DNA of 34,205 nt. It comes from Marseilla massiliensis (GTDB lineage: Bacteria; Bacteroidota; Bacteroidia; Bacteroidales; Bacteroidaceae). The position numbers were made by a program, and so were the translations under genes. Every line of letters starts with the position of its first letter. Within the stretch, counting starts at the first letter, position 1. Below, piece after piece: positions 33,729-34,205 of the stretch. Where the stretch lies: positions 1 to 34,205 of the forward strand of contig NZ_JACJJL010000031.1 of NCBI RefSeq assembly GCF_016899955.1, in the 5' to 3' direction. Below the pieces are notes generated by a model. The model worked only from the letters and a program-made list of their open reading frames with translations, searched no databases and was not told where the DNA came from.

Positions 33729-33880
33729 CCCGGCCCGAGGCGCCCCGCACAGCCGCGTGAGGCGTGGCGCAGGCCACAGGGGGGCAACCCCCGGGTGCCG
33801 CCCCCGTCGGCAGTGGCGGGCGCAACCGCACATCAACAAGGATTTTCTTATCAACCCAATAGTACATTACAGAAAATCGT

Positions 33881-33896
33881 ATTTCAAATTTGAAAT
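33881..33896. repeat. Perfect 16-bp palindrome
   Basis: ATTTCAAATTTGAAAT is its own reverse complement. It lies three bases before the terminator at 33900 and stands out as AT-rich in a GC-rich region. It could be a protein-binding site or an extra stem. Confidence 0.6.
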
Positions 33897-33899
33897 GCC

Positions 33900-33938
33900 C
33901 GGGCCGTTCGCAGTGATGCGCGCGGCCCGATTAGTTTT
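33900..33938 (+). terminator. Terminator of the fimbrial locus
   Basis: CGGGCCG (33900-33906) pairs with CGGCCCG (33923-33929). An inner CGCA-GTGA-TGCG hairpin sits inside, and ATTAGTTTTT follows. It is 172 bases past the adhesin stop. The GGGCCGTT word of the 22-bp repeat family forms part of the left arm. Confidence 0.8.
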
Positions 33939-34205
33939 TGCCCAGTCCGGCCGTCAAGGGCCGAGGCTGTCTGGCCTGGTTGCCGCGCATACTGGCAGCC
34001 CGCATTGCCCGGGGTGGCGCGTTGCGCCGGGGCCGATGGCCCGCCGATGCTCCCACCTCATGATGATAGCCCCCGCAGGCCGCCCGACGGCAACAAAGGC
34101 ATCCCCCCGGCGGCCCGAAGGCCTGTTTGGGTTTCAGCCCAACCGTCTGCCGGGCCTATTGCCCGTTGTAGCTTTGCGTATGCCATATCCCCCCCCATTC
34201 TCATT
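33939..34205. other. Window end, no supportable gene
   Basis: The stretch is GC-rich. TAGCTTTG at 34169-34176 fits the -7 consensus but the next ATG (34180) is too close to it to be a normal start. A run of eight C follows. A gene may begin just beyond the window. Confidence 0.4.

Noticed and set aside
34180..34205. Gene start at the window edge
   Set aside because: The ATG lies only three bases after the -7 element, too close for a normal transcript, and just eight codons are visible.

Overview
The window is a stretch of Bacteroidota chromosome, most likely from a high-G+C member of the Bacteroidales (Muribaculaceae or Prevotellaceae type). The support is: Bacteroidota -7 promoter elements (TAnnTTTG, sometimes with TTTG 19-20 bases upstream) before many genes; the order gyrB - rpsT - tRNA-Glu - recO; the block dut - TPR - DUF4292 - EnvC-like; FimA/Mfa1-type fimbrial genes; and a type IX secretion (T9SS) C-terminal domain. 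TAG is used as a normal stop (for example in gyrB), so the standard bacterial code applies.

Layout. 1-1750: a calcineurin-like phosphoesterase lipoprotein overlapping a putative outer-membrane protein (+). 1786-5048 (-): a GH95 alpha-L-fucosidase followed, by a GTGA overlap, by an orphan rhamnosidase-N-terminal-like beta-sandwich protein. 5207-7739 (-): gyrB, rpsT and tRNA-Glu. 8226-10532 (+): recO and a second, larger calcineurin-like phosphoesterase. 10732-15730 (-): dUTPase, TPR protein, DUF4292 lipoprotein and an EnvC-like coiled-coil/LytM protein. 15998-17335 (+): dGTPase, divergent from dut. 17637-18458 (-): SGNH hydrolase. 18459-20297: 1.8 kb without a convincing gene, filled with repeats and ending in a strong promoter.

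20298-33728 (+) is the accessory core: a seven-gene fimbrial locus. It holds a DUF3575 protein, a DUF3868/OmpA/TPR protein, a major Mfa1-like fimbrillin, a FimB/Mfa2-like anchor, a second Mfa1-like fimbrillin, a minor or tip lipoprotein, and a ~1500-codon adhesin with a T9SS C-terminal domain that is split by one in-frame TAG. Three of the four lipoproteins carry a Thr-Arg-Ala site at nearly the same distance from the N-terminus (R55, R57, R56). This is the kind of site cut during protease-mediated strand-exchange assembly; the anchor lacks it. A strong hairpin terminator follows the major fimbrillin and may set subunit ratios. A perfect 10-bp inverted repeat flanks the locus promoter, so it may be an invertible (phase-variable) switch.

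The gaps between genes carry several repeat families: a 22-bp-period GGGCCGTT array at two loci with single copies elsewhere, a 44-bp tandem array, a 73-bp near-perfect inverted repeat built from the same GGAGTnC words, and a 198-bp array with nested hairpins. No cas genes, recombinase, transposase or phage gene was recognised.
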